This document shows positions 63,242 to 64,000 of a DNA stretch of 64,000 bases, one piece after another (position 1 is the stretch's first letter; each line of letters starts with the position of its first letter). Location: NCBI RefSeq assembly GCF_021732705.1, contig NZ_JAKFUM010000007.1, positions 1 through 64,000 on the forward strand. Direction: 5' to 3'. Source of the stretch: Nevskia sp. (GTDB lineage Bacteria; Pseudomonadota; Gammaproteobacteria; Nevskiales; Nevskiaceae). The position numbers and the translations under genes were made by a program. The notes beneath the pieces are model-generated. The model made no database searches, was not told the DNA's origin, and saw only the letters and a program-made list of their open reading frames with translations.

Positions 63242-64000
63242 TCAGGCGTCTTGTGCCGCCGCGAGCACCTGGGCTGCGGCACAAATCGCCAGGAATTCCG
63301 GCGCTTTCAGCGATGCGCCACCGATCAAGCCACCGTCCACATCCTCGCAGGAGAACAGGGACGCCGCGTTGTCGGCCTTGACGCTACCGCCGTACAGCAG
63401 GCGAACTGAATTTGAGATTTTAACATCGTTCTTCGCGATGACGCCACGGATAAATGCGTGCGCGGCCTGCGCCTGCTCGACGCTGGCCGTGCGCCCGGTG
63501 CCGATCGCCCAGACCGGCTCGTAAGCGATCACGGCATTGATGAACGAGCGCACGCCGGCTGCGGCAATCACGGCATCGAGCTGACGCGCCAGCACGGCCT
63601 CGGTCTGTTCGGATTCGCGTTCGGCGAGCGTCTCACCGATGCACAGCACCGGAATCAGGCCGCCCGCCTGCGCCTGCAGATACTTGCGCGCGACGCAGGC
63701 GTCGTCCTCGCCGTACAGCGTGCGGCGTTCGGAATGGCCGACCAGCACGTAGCCGCAGCCGACATCGCGCAGCATCGAAGCATCGATCTCACCCGTGAAC
63801 GCGCCCTGCTGCGGCTGATCGCTGAGGTTCTGTCCACCCAGCGCGATCGGAGACGCACTCAGATGTCGGCGTGCGGAATCCAGATAGACCGACGGCGGAC
63901 AGACCAGCACGTCGATCGCCGGACATTCGGACACACCACGGACCAGTCCTTCCAGCAGCGCCGCATTCGACGCCGCCGAACCATTCATCTTCCAGTTGCC
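63242..64000 (-). CDS. tpiA: Triosephosphate isomerase, N-terminus beyond the window
   Basis: The glycolytic TIM-barrel enzyme. The frame is open past the track start: GNWKMNGS reads to base 64000, so the first few residues are cut by the window edge. GHSERR (catalytic His), AYEPVWAIGTG (catalytic Glu) and LLYGGSVK, DGGLIGGASL (phosphate loops) are intact. It precedes secG in the usual tpiA-secG pair. Confidence 0.96.
   Translation of the reverse strand, partial: GNWKMNGSAASNAALLEGLVRGVSECPAIDVLVCPPSVYLDSARRHLSASPIALGGQNLSDQPQQGAFTGEIDASMLRDVGCGYVLVGHSERRTLYGEDDACVARKYLQAQAGGLIPVLCIGETLAERESEQTEAVLARQLDAVIAAAGVRSFINAVIAYEPVWAIGTGRTASVEQAQAAHAFIRGVIAKNDVKISNSVRLLYGGSVKADNAASLFSCEDVDGGLIGGASLKAPEFLAICAAAQVLAAAQDA

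Overview
The window reads as a GC-rich gammaproteobacterial chromosome, most likely of the Lysobacterales/Nevskiales type. I infer this from gene order: leuCD-leuB-asd-usg-fimV-truA-trpF-trpBA-accD-folC-SPOR, smc-zipA-ligA, and secG/tRNA-Leu/tRNA-fMet-rimP-nusA-infB-rbfA-truB-rpsO-pnp. These are conserved gammaproteobacterial blocks. Other hints are PhaR, xanthomonad-like attC sites and tRNA-linked repeats. No species can be named from sequence alone.

Layout. 1-1.8 kb: an integron gene-cassette array transcribed leftward, with four attC sites and small unknown cassette genes but no visible integrase. 1.8-4.1 kb: palindrome-rich, largely non-coding DNA around one unknown 246-aa gene. 4.1-7.4 kb: a sigma-54 type response regulator (-) diverging from a cobalamin riboswitch that leads into a BLUF plus B12-binding (AppA-like) photoreceptor gene (+). 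7.4-13.5 kb: a DUF885 peptidase-like lipobox-free secreted protein, a glycerate-kinase-like P-loop protein, and a pair of unknown proteins (PDZ-like and coiled-coil). 13.5-14.2 kb: tRNA-Arg, three 121-bp tandem repeats derived from a tRNA-Ser 3' end, and tRNA-Ser. 14.2-29.6 kb: a long leftward housekeeping block for leucine, aspartate-family and tryptophan biosynthesis, truA, fimV, accD and folC.

29.9-43.9 kb: an accessory stretch holding a membrane/zinc-ribbon protein, a LysR regulator with an osmoprotectant-type ABC transporter, GST, nitroreductase, cytochrome b561, a glycosyltransferase, two EamA transporters, a PYROXD2-like oxidoreductase, YaeQ and a DUF4184 protein. 44-50.5 kb: ligA, zipA and smc (-). 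50.7-53.6 kb: queF, an ABM protein (-), gluQ, phaR and a strong orphan sRNA candidate with its own sigma-70 promoter and intrinsic terminator. 53.7-64 kb: the pnp to rimP translation/RNA operon, tRNA-fMet, tRNA-Leu, secG and the start-truncated tpiA.

The most interesting system is the riboswitch/photoreceptor unit at about 5.7-7.3 kb. A vitamin B12 riboswitch lies in the leader of a gene whose product has a BLUF blue-light domain with all key flavin-site residues at AppA spacing, followed by a B12/SCHIC-type domain with an ExHxxG motif. Light sensing and B12 sensing may therefore be coupled both in the RNA leader and in the protein. Second-rank items are the sRNA after phaR, the integrase-less cassette array, and the tRNA-Ser-derived inverted repeat array. 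All function statements rest on motif recognition and synteny; no database search was run.
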